Positions 19,466 to 32,125 of a stretch of 64,000 nucleotides of DNA are shown one piece after another (within the stretch, counting starts at the first letter, position 1; each line of letters opens with the position of its first letter). Made by a program: the position numbers and the translations under genes. Source of the stretch: Bombardia bombarda (lineage: Eukaryota; Ascomycota; Sordariomycetes; Sordariales; Lasiosphaeriaceae); NCBI GenBank assembly GCA_030512295.1, contig JAULSR010000001.1, positions 620,001 through 684,000 on the forward strand, written 5' to 3'. The notes below the pieces were generated by a model. The model saw nothing but the letters and a program-made list of their open reading frames with translations. It was not told where the DNA came from and ran no database searches.

Positions 19466-21299
19466 ATAGTTGAAGGAGGCTCGTCTATTCCCACGGTCGG
19501 GATGGGGGGGGGGGGGGGGGGGGTGGTGGGATCTGGTCGGTCGGGTCGCGATTGATGGGCGTTTCCAAGAACCACACTTGCCGGCGCGGCCCCATGGGAA
19601 ATCTGTACGGTAAAGTACAGGACAGTCCCTACCTAGCGCACCGTGTAATTGTGGGGGACAACGGGCGACGAATGGGAGAAGGCACAGTGCCGCGCATGCA
19701 ATAATACAGTGCTGTAATGCCTGATTCGTAGAATGAAACCATAAGTTACGCGGCCTTTATCTCGTTCTTTTTTCTAAAATAGGGATAATCAAGGTCCTAA
19801 CATCTAAGGAGCATTATGTGCCACAAGTCAAAGCAACCTTGTAGGTCAGACAACAGCGCTTTTCACGATTACACGCACAGGGCATGTCATGGTGTTTTTA
19901 GGCACTGTCAGCCTGAGCTTCCGATTCCCAAAACAAACCCCCTATCCTACCTATCATATAATATACACACATTTTAGCCCCTTAACTTGAACGAACGCCA
20001 AACAACGCAAAAAGTGATATCTCAAGAAACCTCAATTTTGGAGGATATTAATATCAGAACTATTAAACACGGCATAGGGGTATGAACGACGCCAAAGTTG
20101 CGTATCGCAAAAGTAAGCTATCAAGCAGTCCTACTACTTCTCCCCCTTTCTCGTCATCTCCACTAAAGCTCCTCACTCTTTCTTTCCTTCACTTCTGCCA
20201 AACAAATCACATATTTCCCTCCATCCTTCCAGTCCTCACAGCATATACTATGACCCAGACCACGCGCCATAACCATGCACATAATACTCCATGCCCGCCA
20301 CCGTGGCTGTCTCCTTTTGTCTGCACCGTTCGCTCCCTTGTTTCACTTCTTTCTTTCTCTCTTTCTCCATCCATCTGCCAATCTAAATCAACTTATACAT
20401 GACGCTGAGTTTATCAAAGCCATCGCTATATGCCTTCTCACACCTCCATTCCGCTGCTCAAGTCAAATGTCATCCTCCAAATCACCTCCTCTTCCCAAAC
20501 GACATAAATCAGCAAAAGACCCAAAGCCGGAACTAGGTCCGATTAGTCCCTGTGATTTCGTCTTTTTCCACACGAGGGTGCGATTTTGTTTTATCTAACT
20601 CGACAACAGCGCCGCAGCAGCAGTGATCGGCCACGTCACTCTCCGCTCCCTCCTATATCTATCCTCCTCTTCCCCTTTTTTTTCTCTCACCACCCTTCCT
20701 TTCAACATATGAAAAGTAGACAACCAAGGTAGTCGACTCGCAGTAAAGATGCTTACAGCAAGCCCCAGTAACGCCAGATGCAACAGAAAGAAAAAGCAAA
20801 GAAAACACTATATAAAATAGAACTTCTGCATCATAAAGTCGTTTGCGTCCGGGGAGTATCAATGCTCAACCCGCACGCGTGCCGCGCCTTGCCCGACCGA
20901 GCATGCATGCGTGAAAAGGCAAATGAGGTAGAAACAAAAACAGGAAATAACAATAAAACAATCGAAGGAACCACAGCCATACCCAAGACCAAACGGAACA
21001 GAGAAGAACAAATACCAACAACAACAACTATCGTCCCCATCGTTTTTGAACGGCAAATGAATGCACTATAACAGAATATAAGTTATAAACGGGGGTATCA
21101 GCAAAGTCTGGAAGAAGCATGCTGTTTCTGGTGACTCAACCATCACCAGAGCACACATAAAACCAACCCTTATTAGAAGTCGGGGCAAACCCAACCCAAC
21201 AACAACACATCCCGGATCCACCAACCCCGGGCATGTCCAAAACCAACAACAGGCACAACCACACACCAACACCAACATTTCGACAATTCCATCCCCCAT
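19466..21299. other. Intergenic, includes G20 tract
   Basis: Region upstream of the ARMH3 gene and downstream of the disordered-protein gene. It holds a run of 20 G at 19504-19523. The 19950-20450 part is AT- and CT-rich. Several ORFs are simple-sequence shadows. Confidence 0.45.
19504..19523. repeat. Homopolymer G20
   Basis: Twenty consecutive G on the + strand, about 40 bases upstream of the ARMH3 start, so transcribed as C20 if it lies in the leader. Could form G-quadruplex on one strand and is a likely length-error site. Confidence 0.9.
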
Positions 21300-23327
21300 T
21301 CAAATCCCCCAACTGCCTCGGCGCTCCCCAACACCCCACGCCAACGGGCTGATGGCATTCAAATCCGGATGCTGCCTCGCCCACTCGTAGACGTACAGCT
21401 TCAGCGCCTTCCACCTCGGACACCTGTCCTCCTCCCTAATCCCGTCTCTTTCCTCGCTGTCCAGCATGATGTGCCCCGTCGCCTTAACCGGCTTGCCGTT
21501 GGCCGAAACAGACACGGGCGTCCCGTTGGCCGTCTTGTCGTACGGCCCTTGGTCCTCCGACCCCCACAGATTCTCCATGATAGCATCGTCGTCCTTCTCC
21601 AGCTCGTCCAGACTGATACCGCTGATCTTGCTGAGCTCCTCGTCGTACTGCCGCGCCAGGGCGGGGTAGCCGAGCGAGAGGTAGTTGTACACCTGCGTGA
21701 CAAACTTGTCGTCGAACTCGGCCGCGATCTTCTCCACGAGCTCCGCGGCCGCCTGTTCCTTCTTTAGCATGTCATCCAGGTTCTGCAGCCCGTGCAGCAT
21801 GTGGAGCCCCTTAGGCTCGTGCGTCTTGGACCGGTGCTCGGGATACAGCTGCTTGTCCGAGGTGGAGCGTGAGCGCATCGGGTAGTGCACGCCCGTCGCC
21901 GACCTGGTCGTCCCGTCGGGAGGCGACGGCTCCTCGCTCAGAGTTATTGGGGCCGTGAGCCCGAATGCGTTGGCAAACGGGTCTCTCCCGTTCTGCTGCG
22001 GCTGCGGCGTCATGAGCAGAGCGGGCCGATCCGCCGGGATAAGCTTGTCCGCCTGGTCGCCGCTTGCGTAGCAGTACCCGCGCCACAGACCGCGCTGGCC
22101 CGTGAAGTCGCGGTTCGGCTCCTCCATGGTCTGGCCCTTCTCCAAATCCCAGAGATGTTCCGGCTCCAGCTTGGTCATCTTTGGGGACGGGCACATGCGG
22201 AAGGTCAAGTCATCGCCGAGCATGGGCGGCGATCTGTTGACCTTTGCGCGGTGCTGGTTCCGCATCCTCTCGAGGGACATGTCCCTCTCCTCGGGCATGG
22301 GACGGAACGGCTCATGATGGCCAAAGCTGGTCTCGGCCGGAAGCTGGGAGGCGGGTACGTATGGCATGTTGGCGGCCTTACCCGGCGGGGCAGTCGGTAT
22401 ATAGGGCATAAAGGTTTCGCCAATTGGGCGAATAGGGGGCGATTCCGGTGGTATGTACGGCATTCTGGCCTCGCCAATGGCAGGTAAGGGCGACTCGGGG
22501 CGGAGAAGGGGCATGTACGCTTCCCCAATCGGTCCCAAAGAACTGGATGACGGTCTCGACATCCACGACGGAGACTTGGACATCGATAGTCTGGGGCCTC
22601 TTGTCAACCCCATGGCGTCACTCGGTGGGCTATCGATGCTCATGTTGTCCAAGTCCAGCGTAGACACGCGCTCCATGTCCCTCCCTCTCACCTGGGCATG
22701 TTCCTGCATCTCCTTGAAGGCCCAGCTGATGTCCTCTTGCGACGAGTTCCGTCGTGACTGGAGAAAGTCCCGGGGGCCCCTGAGAATAGCCCTCCCCCTC
22801 TCGGGAACGTTGTCGTCCTCGGAGCTATCCCGCACGTAGAAATGCTCCGCGCCGCCTATGCGCTGCCCGCTGTTGGGGAAGGCACTCATGGCCACCTCCT
22901 GCAGCTTCCTCTGCGCATCGCGGGCCACCAGGTCGAAGACGCCCTCGGCGATCTCGTCGTCACACGACTCCCGACGGGCATGCCCCTTCTGCCGGGTCGG
23001 CGTCATGGGTACGACGCCATGGCCGCCGCCGCCGTGCCTTTTCCGGGCCTTGGGGGCGTAGATGTGGTTCGTGTAGGGCGTGATGTCGGTCTTGTCGGTG
23101 TGCTTGGTGGCCGGCCCTTCGTCGCCGGCGCGTCGGGACCTGCGCACGGAGGACTCGACTAACTGCGGAGCAAATCTCCGCTTTTCTCGAGGTGGGGGTG
23201 ACGGCGAGCGTGGCGACGGGCTGGGCGTTGGCTCGCCGGCGGGGATGGTCTTGCGGTAGCGCTCGAATGTCGTCTCGATAGGTACGGGGGCGAACCGCCG
23301 CCGCGGCTTGTCCTTTGAGCTCGCCAT
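21300..23327 (-). CDS. Conserved fungal protein, largely disordered, with MPY/IGE tandem repeats
   Basis: Single-exon, 675 residues from the ATG at 23327 (MASSKDKPRRRFAPVPIETT). The frame is open for another 99 codons, but that part looks untranslated. The N-terminal third is basic and Pro/Ser-rich, with two related blocks (RRRFAPVPIETTFERYRK, KRRFAPQLVESSVRRSRR). A central region (about residues 262-330) has four imperfect copies of an approximately 18-residue unit around IGEAYMPLLRPESP, IGEARMPYIPPESP and IGETFMPYIP. The C-terminal 120 residues look folded and helical: QNLDDMLKKEQAAAELVEKI, FVTQVYNYLSLGYPALARQY, then RCPRWKALKLYVYEWARQ. I recognise the type from filamentous fungi, but no function is known to me. 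No membrane segment or leader. Confidence 0.75.
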   Translation of the reverse strand: MASSKDKPRRRFAPVPIETTFERYRKTIPAGEPTPSPSPRSPSPPPREKRRFAPQLVESSVRRSRRAGDEGPATKHTDKTDITPYTNHIYAPKARKRHGGGGHGVVPMTPTRQKGHARRESCDDEIAEGVFDLVARDAQRKLQEVAMSAFPNSGQRIGGAEHFYVRDSSEDDNVPERGRAILRGPRDFLQSRRNSSQEDISWAFKEMQEHAQVRGRDMERVSTLDLDNMSIDSPPSDAMGLTRGPRLSMSKSPSWMSRPSSSSLGPIGEAYMPLLRPESPLPAIGEARMPYIPPESPPIRPIGETFMPYIPTAPPGKAANMPYVPASQLPAETSFGHHEPFRPMPEERDMSLERMRNQHRAKVNRSPPMLGDDLTFRMCPSPKMTKLEPEHLWDLEKGQTMEEPNRDFTGQRGLWRGYCYASGDQADKLIPADRPALLMTPQPQQNGRDPFANAFGLTAPITLSEEPSPPDGTTRSATGVHYPMRSRSTSDKQLYPEHRSKTHEPKGLHMLHGLQNLDDMLKKEQAAAELVEKIAAEFDDKFVTQVYNYLSLGYPALARQYDEELSKISGISLDELEKDDDAIMENLWGSEDQGPYDKTANGTPVSVSANGKPVKATGHIMLDSEERDGIREEDRCPRWKALKLYVYEWARQHPDLNAISPLAWGVGERRGSWGI

Positions 23328-26300
23328 TGCACCTTGGGGGGTTGAGGTTGGATGCAGCGTCGCTAAGCCGTGAGCCATGCGTTGGTCGTTGGGTCTGTCT
23401 GCGTCTCTGTGTGTGCAAGTCTCGAAAGGGGACCCAGCTGGGGCAAAGGCGGCGTGCGTTGGGTGTTGTTCCCTTTTCCTCCCTGCGGCGGTGGGCAAGG
23501 TCGTCACCCTCTGACTCAAGGGGGTGTTGTGTTGGGCGACAACGGCTTTGTTTATTTTGTAACGGTGGCCCGTCTGGTGTGTGAGTGGGTGTGGGTGTTT
23601 TGTTCCCAGGGAGCAGCAGCACAAAGCAACAGAGCCCTTCGGAATGTCTACCTACACTGGACTTGGGAGCAAGAATTGAAGCAAAAGTAGGAGCCAGTGG
23701 CCTATGTAGCTGCCGCTGGACAGGGCCAGCAGAGCTCAGATTGCAGTTTTGTAGACGAACCGAAGGGCCGTTGGCGGGAGGTGAGTAACAGAAAACAATG
23801 AGGTGAGGAGGCAGTCACTTTTAGTGTAGTAGTTACAGGAACCGAGGCGGGTACGGGGTCTGGTTTATGGATGGCAGCACAGCTCGAGGTACCGCCTACG
23901 TAGCAGAGAGTCCGTGTGGGCCGAGATAGCACACAACCACCACCAGCCCACCATGGGTGGCAGTCCCGGTGTACTCAGCGGCGCTAGAAAGCACTTGTGG
24001 TAGAAAGTGGGCAGTGGGCAGTGGGCAGCAACCCCCCCCCTCGAAGTGGGATGCAAGGTGGGGCGGAGTCCATGTGTCTCTACAGTGCGGATTCGAGTGC
24101 CTGAGCGCCAGCCGTTTCCGCGTGACCTTGATGTCTCGGGGCCTGCAGAGCGCCGGAGGGGCAGGCTCAAGGCAGGCACGAGGGGCAATCGCGGAGAGTT
24201 GTACGCGGATGGAATGCAGCCTAGCGAGGATGATCCCTCATGCGGCACTGTGTCGCGACTTCCTCAACGGATTTAGACCATTAATCACCAGCCCATGCAG
24301 GGCAGCTGGGCGCTTCAACGGGGGTCGGAGTGTCGGTGGGAGCTGTTGTTCGTGCCGGTACCGCTCCTACAGTCCTACTCACGTTTTGCCCCTGCAACGT
24401 GTGAGAATGCCCTGAAAGGCAAGAATCTCCCCCTCGGGCTGCTGATGTCGCTCCTGCTGCTGCCGCTGTTGCTTGCTGACTCTGATGCTGCTCGCCTGCC
24501 TGACATCATCGCGCTCAAGAGTGACGGTAGCCTAGTGCGGTCTCACACCCCTCCATTGCAGCCAGAATTGGAGATCGAACAAAAAAAAACATATTACGAA
24601 GTACAAGTCACCCAAGGCAAGACACGAGGACCTCATCTTGCAGCAATTTCGACCGTGCACAGAAAACAAGCATGGGAAATAACCTACCGCCCAAATCTTG
24701 ATCCGTTAGAGAGACCATGGGCGCCTTTATTTCACTCGCCAACAAGGCTTGGGCCAGCACCCATGGATGGCTCGAGAGTTTTCTGGTCAAATGACCGCCT
24801 AGAGCCGGCAAGCCTGGGAAATCAATTACCCCCCTTTCCCCACAGACGTCACCCTCGTGTGTTTTGACGAATTGCGAATTTCAGGGTCCTGTGGCCGCGT
24901 CGATCGGTAGGTCTGGCAAGTCTGGTGCGACTGCCACTTACACAAAACTCCAACAACGCTCAACAGGATCGGATTGGCAAGAGAACATGCCTCAAGCCCG
25001 TTCTTCATGTTTGCCTTCAATAATGTTGGCAATGCAGCTCGTGAGCCCGTCTCATGGCATGCTTTGCCACATTGGTAAGGAGCCCGAGATGTCCAACTCA
25101 GCCTCCAAAAGACCGAAGAGGCGGCGCCCGTATTGGAACCCACCCGCGCGCCACTAACTGAATGTTTTATTGCCAAATAACAACGATGCCTTCCACTCTG
25201 GTCGCTAGCCAGGACCACATGGCCATTCCAGCCCTGGCCTATGGAGCGGTTTATTTTGAGCTTCTTCATCGTCATCTCGTCTTGCTAATATCACGCACTT
25301 TTCCCTTGTCGCGGCCCCAGAAACCAGGAAAGTGCCTCCACTCCTTGGTGGCTTGTCACCGCTCCCAGTGTTCCACGTCCCAAGCTCCCAACCAACGCTG
25401 GCTGACCTTCTGGGAGTGGAGGTTTGGGGCCGCTCACACCCCGCGGGGGTAAGCAGCAAGGGGGGCTCGGGAACGCGGCCGGGTGCGATGCACCCCAATT
25501 GGGGCAAGGCTCGGCGCGGGTGCCCCCCACTGCTGCTGCTGCTGCTGCTGCCCGCTCCCCAGTCCCCAGTCTCCAGCTCACACTCATTTGCTTTGCCTAC
25601 CTACGGAGTATTCTAGTGTACATATACCTAGTGTACACAGTATCTCACCAGTTACCTCACCGCCGATGGCTGCAGCGTGACAGCGTGGCAGTGTTGTGGG
25701 TGGATGACAATACGGGGTAGGTCCTTCGGTCACTTGTTGGATACCTTAGGTACTTGCACGTTATGTGCAGTGTCCAAACTCCATCCCTCGTAATGGGACA
25801 CACGAAGCACAGCTTTTTTGCCTCCGAAAATCTCACGACAATCCATGCCCGACACGATATCACTTACACGCGAGATTTACACTCCCACTTCGTCAGGCAC
25901 TCACCGATCTTTTTGGCGCGCGGGATCGTCTGAGGCTCGGATCGTCAACTGAGATGAAAAGCTTCCTCTCCCGACTCTGACGAGCCTCTCGCACTCTTGG
26001 CTCCAGCTTCTCACCATTCCATGTCACCCAGGAGTTCCGCCCTCGGTGTTCTTGTCCATTCCTGGCCATGGTCCCTCGCGAAGGCAATGTCCTGGCACGT
26101 TCCAGTTAGCACGGGCCAGCCACTCGCAGCACGAGATCCTCTCGTGATGCCTGCGGGTTTTTGCCTTCTCTTCACCTTATTGGACCGGCGACTGGCAACC
26201 CTTGTGCAACATCCGTCCCCCGGACGAAACTCTGCCCCAACAGGACAACAACACTCAGTCAAGTCTGTGCTAACAACAATTGCAGACCGCCTCTCTGCAC

Positions 26301-29300
26301 TGGCCGTGCATTTTGTGTCCCAAACACCCGTTTCCTGGGTGGTTCGTCACCTTGGGCGTACTGTGGTACTCCCCAAGTGCGGACTGCAGACCGAGCGCTC
26401 ACCACCGACATCGACAGCTATTTTCGCATCCCCCTATTGGGTTGAAAATAGCGCGAGTCCTTGCGGCACCTGCACACTACTGCCTGGTCATATGAGCACT
26501 TTTTCAAAAAGGGCGCTCTCACTCTCAAACCCCCCTCCCATCTCCTCCTGGCTGCACAGCTGCTTGATTCGATTCGCCCAAAGGAAACTGCGGCATGGCG
26601 GCATGGCGGCGTGGATGCGCTGGTCTCTCAAGGTCTCGAACCGTGTGTTGAACGGTTGAACCGGCTCAACAGTCAGCCCAGCCCAGCCCACTTCCCCAGA
26701 TCTCTTGGCCATCTCATCGGTACCATCCACGCCAATCGCAGATCTTTGCGGGGTATCTGGACCGTGGCAATGTTATCAAAGGACTCCCGGAACGTGAGCT
26801 GTCATATGCCTATGTTTCAAGCAAGTTCATCGGTTTGATCAATCTTACCAGTGGCTCAGAACTCAATTCAGGTTGAGCTTCTGGCTGCCTTTGCCGCTCA
26901 ATGATGTGCCAGATATTATAAGTCCGGTTTGGTCTTGCTTGTGCTTCCTTTGCTAGTCAGCATCCGTCCCTTACAACACATATAATCCCCGATCCTGTAG
27001 TCCAAGTTGGGCTCTCAGTTCTCAAATATTGATCTCTCTCCGTGATTAATAGTCACAATATGAGCTCATGTTACGGTCAAGTTGAACAGCTCTTGTATCG
27101 CCATTCACTAAAATACGAGTGTCGATATTTGGACCCCATCAACTTTCTTACATATTTTCTATTTTGGCTTCTGCTCGTACCAATTCTTTATATTTTCCCT
27201 CGTTCTTTCTTATTCTCGACTGTTCTGAGCCATATAGTTGTGTCAACATCAAACTGGATAGAGGATATAAGTTCGTCGCAGCACAGACATGCTTCGCATC
27301 AAACGAGACTCTGGGGTCCACAAGCACAGCTATACGAACGTGGAAGTTAGCATCGTCGTTTAAATGCAAGAAGGCCGCCTCGATATGTTACCTTTGGTGA
27401 TACAGTCATACAACCTGTGGTATTCAGGGATATTGCAAAGGTTCAAGGAAAACGAGTCAATCAGACATGTGCTTCGGGTGTAGTTACACGCGTACGGCAG
27501 GCTGATCTATCTCTGCCCTAAGTTCTCGGGAGTACATTCCGGTTCGACGACCACGGAAACGTTTCGTGCTTTATATGTTTGTCGATGGGTTGGGCAATGA
27601 TTCCTCGGCTCCGGCACAACCATTAGCAAATAACACTCCAATGCTATCGTCTTGAATATGCGTCCCATCACCATGGGGAACTTGACCTCGGTTAGTTTCC
27701 TGCTGATGGCAGAAAAGATATCTAGTTCCCAATACGAGATGCTAATCTACCAGTTTCACCAGAGACTGTTGTCAAACGACACTTTATCTAGCAGTCACAA
27801 CTCATTACCGCCCGACAACTTTGGAAATTCAGACAAACTACAGCTTAGAGCCCGCCTCTTGTGCGCCGCCAGAAAACACAGGTGTGACACGACTACTGCA
27901 AGGGCCAGATGAGATAACAGCGGATAGATTGCTCCCCAGGCGCCGGACCCTGTTGGAGCAGACTTGTGTCCCGGTTTGTCCGACGCTGTTATCCTCGCGA
28001 TAATATCGACGCGGAGTCCTATCAGAGCATGGTTGGGGCTTGGCCGATATGACTGGCTGCACAAGATGATAACAAACTGTGAGGGTGGGAAACCTTGATC
28101 TTTTGTGTTTCAGTGTAATCGCTCTAGGATTGGGACGATAAGATGTTGTCTTCTATTCGAGAATGTCTCTGAGCTTGGAGAGACAACATATCGAAACACT
28201 GGAAGGCATATGCAAGCACCCGACCAAAGAGCCATATATACCTTCTTGTACTGGCGACACACAAGTCTACACTATAAGCTACCTACAGACCGCTGCCTGT
28301 CACTACTATACGGACAATCCTAATAAGGCAGAATAAGTGTTAAGCAAAACATATTGAGATTCAGGACTTGGTAACAGTTATTAAACTGACCTGTCTTGAT
28401 AGGCTGGAGTCTTGCTAGTTCACCATGCTTTGGACGGGTCGGAATGTAATCTCCCCAATCCTGCAACAAGACGAGTCCTCCAAGTCTAGGGGTACTGGAT
28501 AAGAAAGGCTGATTCAACAACACTACGGGAGACAATGAACGTGCTCTAGATTACACTGCCTGCGCTATCCGCGTACATTAATTAGAGATCGACCGTGCAT
28601 GAGCGTTTGCTCCCCCTGGTCAATATTGATACAATACGACACTGTTGTTATCTCGAACAACAACAAGGGCCATGATCAGGGCGAGACTGATAGTGAAGGT
28701 GCATGGAGAATGGACAGCAAAAACTCTCTCCGGGATCGGACGCGTCGCAAAGTAAGTTGCAGCTCAATGATTATGCAGCCACCCATCCACCATGCATGTC
28801 GCGGTCGAGAGCGGTCGGTCTTTCGGTTGGTCGGTCGGTCGGTCGGTGGTCGTTCTCGGTCGGGCTGCAATCTCACGCTAGGTAGGTAATCGTGTTTAAA
28901 AAGCAGAGACGAAGAAGCAATGAGGGAGTAACTCAGTTGCCTCACAAGTCGCGACCAGAACTAAACAGTAGATAAATCATATCCAATCCCCTTTCTTGGG
29001 GTAACAACAGATTCACTAATGAAGGCGATGTCTAGATTGTTATCTATCAACGACCGCCTTCAGGCCCCGCGTCACCAATAGGAGAAGTTGCGCTCGTGCG
29101 CACCTTGCCTCCTTGGCGGGATCGCTTATCTCGCGCACGAGCACGCGCTCGCTTGCTTGATTGAGAAAGAAGTGCAGTGCACACGGACCGCGGCGGCGGC
29201 GCGGAATGGCTGCTGTGTTCTTTTTCTCTCCTTTCTCTCTCTCTCTTTTTTTGTTGTCGTTTAACTTTCTTTAACCCCTCCCCTCCCCTCCCCCTCCTCC

Positions 29301-32125
29301 TCTTTTTCTCACCCATTGATAAGTTTTCCAGCTTGTCAGCTTGTCAGGCGCCGCGCGGGGGTCAGCTCTGGGCCTTTGGCCGCCAGCAGCCCAGCTGGCT
29401 GGGGTCGATTGATTGATAGACGGCTAGATCAACAGTTGGAAACAGACGCCCCCGCGCGCACGAGACATATTCTGGTCTGAGCGAGGACATGATCGATCAT
29501 ACATCATATTGACAGACACAACCAGGTTTGTTCAGACACGGAGGTGATGAATCTGGAGCAGAGCAGAGCAGGGGATCGTGGATCATGTTTTGTATAGCTT
29601 CGGTAAGCATGATTATGGAGGAGAGAAATATCTTTGTAAAGTCATGATTGCAGTGACAGATGAACAGGGGAGGGAGGTCCTGTCCGGGGACTGGGGAACG
29701 GGGGAGGAAGGAAGGAAGCGATGTCCTATGTATGTCCGAATGACGTGAGAGGCTACCGCTACCCACGCTTCACGATGCGCACGCACAGGCAAAAGAAACG
29801 CTCGGTGCGCCTACTGACAAGATGAAGGAGTGATGGTGGATCTCTATTAGTCACTGGGAAGGAGTTCTGTGAGGTATACGAAATGAGTGAACTGACAAGC
29901 TCAAGTCCCGTTGCGCTAATTGTGCGGTGTGAAAATGTTCGTCAGACGACTCTGCAAAGAATACCGCTGCGCCGTGCGAATACTGCTCATGTGTCATCTT
30001 TTCCGGGCCGTTGTAAGGCTGTTTGTCGGATAGGGCCACGCGACTTGAATGACTGTGGCGGATGGTGGACGGATGGATGGGTGGCTTCAACGGTTGGCTA
30101 TGCTACATTTAGAAGCTTGGCTCATCAACGGCGATCAAGTCAGACCGGTGTCATATTGCAGCGCCAGACTGCTAGAATGCTACGCGAATACGGAGCTTTA
30201 GGGAGTGTTGTTTGGTGAACGGCTGGAATAGCAAGAAAACAAAAAAGAACATTGCATATTCGTAGCATGGGGACGGACAGCTCAACCAATATCCGTAAAT
30301 AAGCAGCCAATATGTAAGCCGTGATATCGTTCGTTCGTCGGTCGACAGCGCAAAGCGCTTCAATTGAGAGCTGAGATTCCTGCTGCAAGTCCAGCATAAC
30401 ATCCCTGGTCAATACGTTTTTTTTTCAGCCGCCCCCGGTCCGATAAGTGTGTTCACCTCCCTCATTAGCTCTCGGCCTCGTTATCTAGCTCGAGCTTATT
30501 TTAACTTGGTTTGATGGTGGGGTCGTCGAGTGAAGAGGTTTGCTGAACAAGATTGGGATAGTCTCGCTGCTACGTACGTACCTACCATGGTCGGGTCGGC
30601 TTGCCATGTTACATTTACTAAGTAATTAGGCGGGCAATTGATGGCTACGAGAGTGCTGCAACTGTTGTCACGAATTCGAGCTTCTTTTTGGATCGTGGAT
30701 CGATGAAACCGAAATCCAGGGCCCTGAACCTTGAGACGCAGCCAAGCAGCCAAGGCCAGGCAGGATCCAGCTGCTAGGCTGGCTGGGGAAAGAATTCGAA
30801 GTAAAAGAAGATGAAGGGTCCCGAGAGGGTGTAGCACAGCTTCAGGGATTTGATTGATGGTGTGTAGGATTGAGTCTGGGTGCGTGAGTTTGCTTGCAAT
30901 CAACGTCTCACGACACACTATACACGATGGGTTGGGCGCCGTTTTGATGCGTAACTCGCAACAACGGCATAGAGTCGATTCACTAGCCGAGCGAGAGCAC
31001 CCCGTCGTCCCATGTTTTTAGTTTTCAGCTTTCGGTGGCTGATCATCCCCTTGGGGGAGGGGCCACTTTGGAACCGTGCGGTTGCCCGGCGCGGATGCTG
31101 CAGAGATAAGCTATCAGCCACACAGGGGAAAAAGGTTCTTTAAAAAACGATGTTGATGCAGGAGCAACTTCCAGCCAATGTGAGGCCAGGAGAGAGGCAG
31201 ATTGAGGTGTTCGAGTGGGTCCCCCTGATCCGCTTCTCCCCTTGTCCATGGGCTCCAGTGCGCCACATCAACGCTCGACCTGTTGAAAAGCGGGAACCGG
31301 GATGGCAGCGATAGAGTTTGAAATCCCAATTTAAGGCTGCCGACCGCGTTGGCTGGCTGGCACGATGCAGCAGCAAGGTAGTTTCCTGATTTGTTCCTGG
31401 TTCCTGGTGTCGTGTCGTGTCGTGTCGAGGGTGTGCTCCTCCACCACCCACATTAGGATTGCCATATTTGGGGGTCTCTTATTTATTATCTCTGCTCGTG
31501 CTGCTGGTTAACATGGAAGTGTTATATATCGTTGCCCCGGAGGTGCCCGCACACACACACGTCCCAGAATACTATCATAATCCTGCCGCTTTCCGTCGCT
31601 CCTTCTGTGCTCTCCAGATCAGATAGCACCTGACTACGCGTGGGCTCCTAAGCAACCTCGATGCAGCCTGCAGTAACCTGCAACCTGCGATCTGGAACTT
31701 GCCTTAGATAACGGGTGGTTGCTCCTGCTTGGACTTTCATGTTGCCTGCTGCTTGCTGCTTGCTACTCGCTGCTCGCTGCCTCCACTCCCCATTTTGTTT
31801 ATCACCAAATGACTCCATTGCTGCCGAGCAAACCGAGACATACGGCGCACTAACACGCAACTAATACGCAACGGTCCACCAGAGTGCGCCGGCCGACGAC
31901 GACTGGACGACGACTGGATCACGACCAGGTCCTGCCACTGCATCGCCGGATACTCGGCCTGCATGCTAGCCACCTGAAAGACCATCTAGCGGGAGGCTAA
32001 AGCGACATGTCGCCCTGAGCCGCCAGGGTTGGGACAGCCTCAAGCGTGCCTTGAGCTGGAAACTTGGACGCTTCGAACCCCGGTTCTTATCATCTGTCGT
32101 TGGAGGTGGTGAAAGAGAGAGAAGC
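23328..32125. other. 8.8-kb stretch without a supportable gene
   Basis: Lies between two divergent genes. Both strands were read: frames of 60-220 codons exist, but they overlap in several frames, lack domains, and use Pro/Ser/Arg-rich composition typical of shadows. Simple repeats include CTG at about 25530-25550, (GGTC)n at about 28818-28850, CT-rich at 29216-29310, and (GTGTC)n near 31408-31430. The 27.0-28.6 kb part is lower in GC. It may hold long leaders, non-coding transcripts or a decayed insertion; none can be shown by eye. Confidence 0.5.
28818..28850. repeat. (GGTC)n short tandem repeat
   Basis: GGTTGGTCGGTCGGTCGGTCGGTGG-type tetranucleotide repeat, five or more units, inside the gene-poor stretch. 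Confidence 0.75.

Noticed and set aside
26000..26660. 220-codon + strand ORF in the gene-poor stretch
   Set aside because: Starts without context, overlaps ORFs of similar length in other frames, and has no domain or consistent composition.
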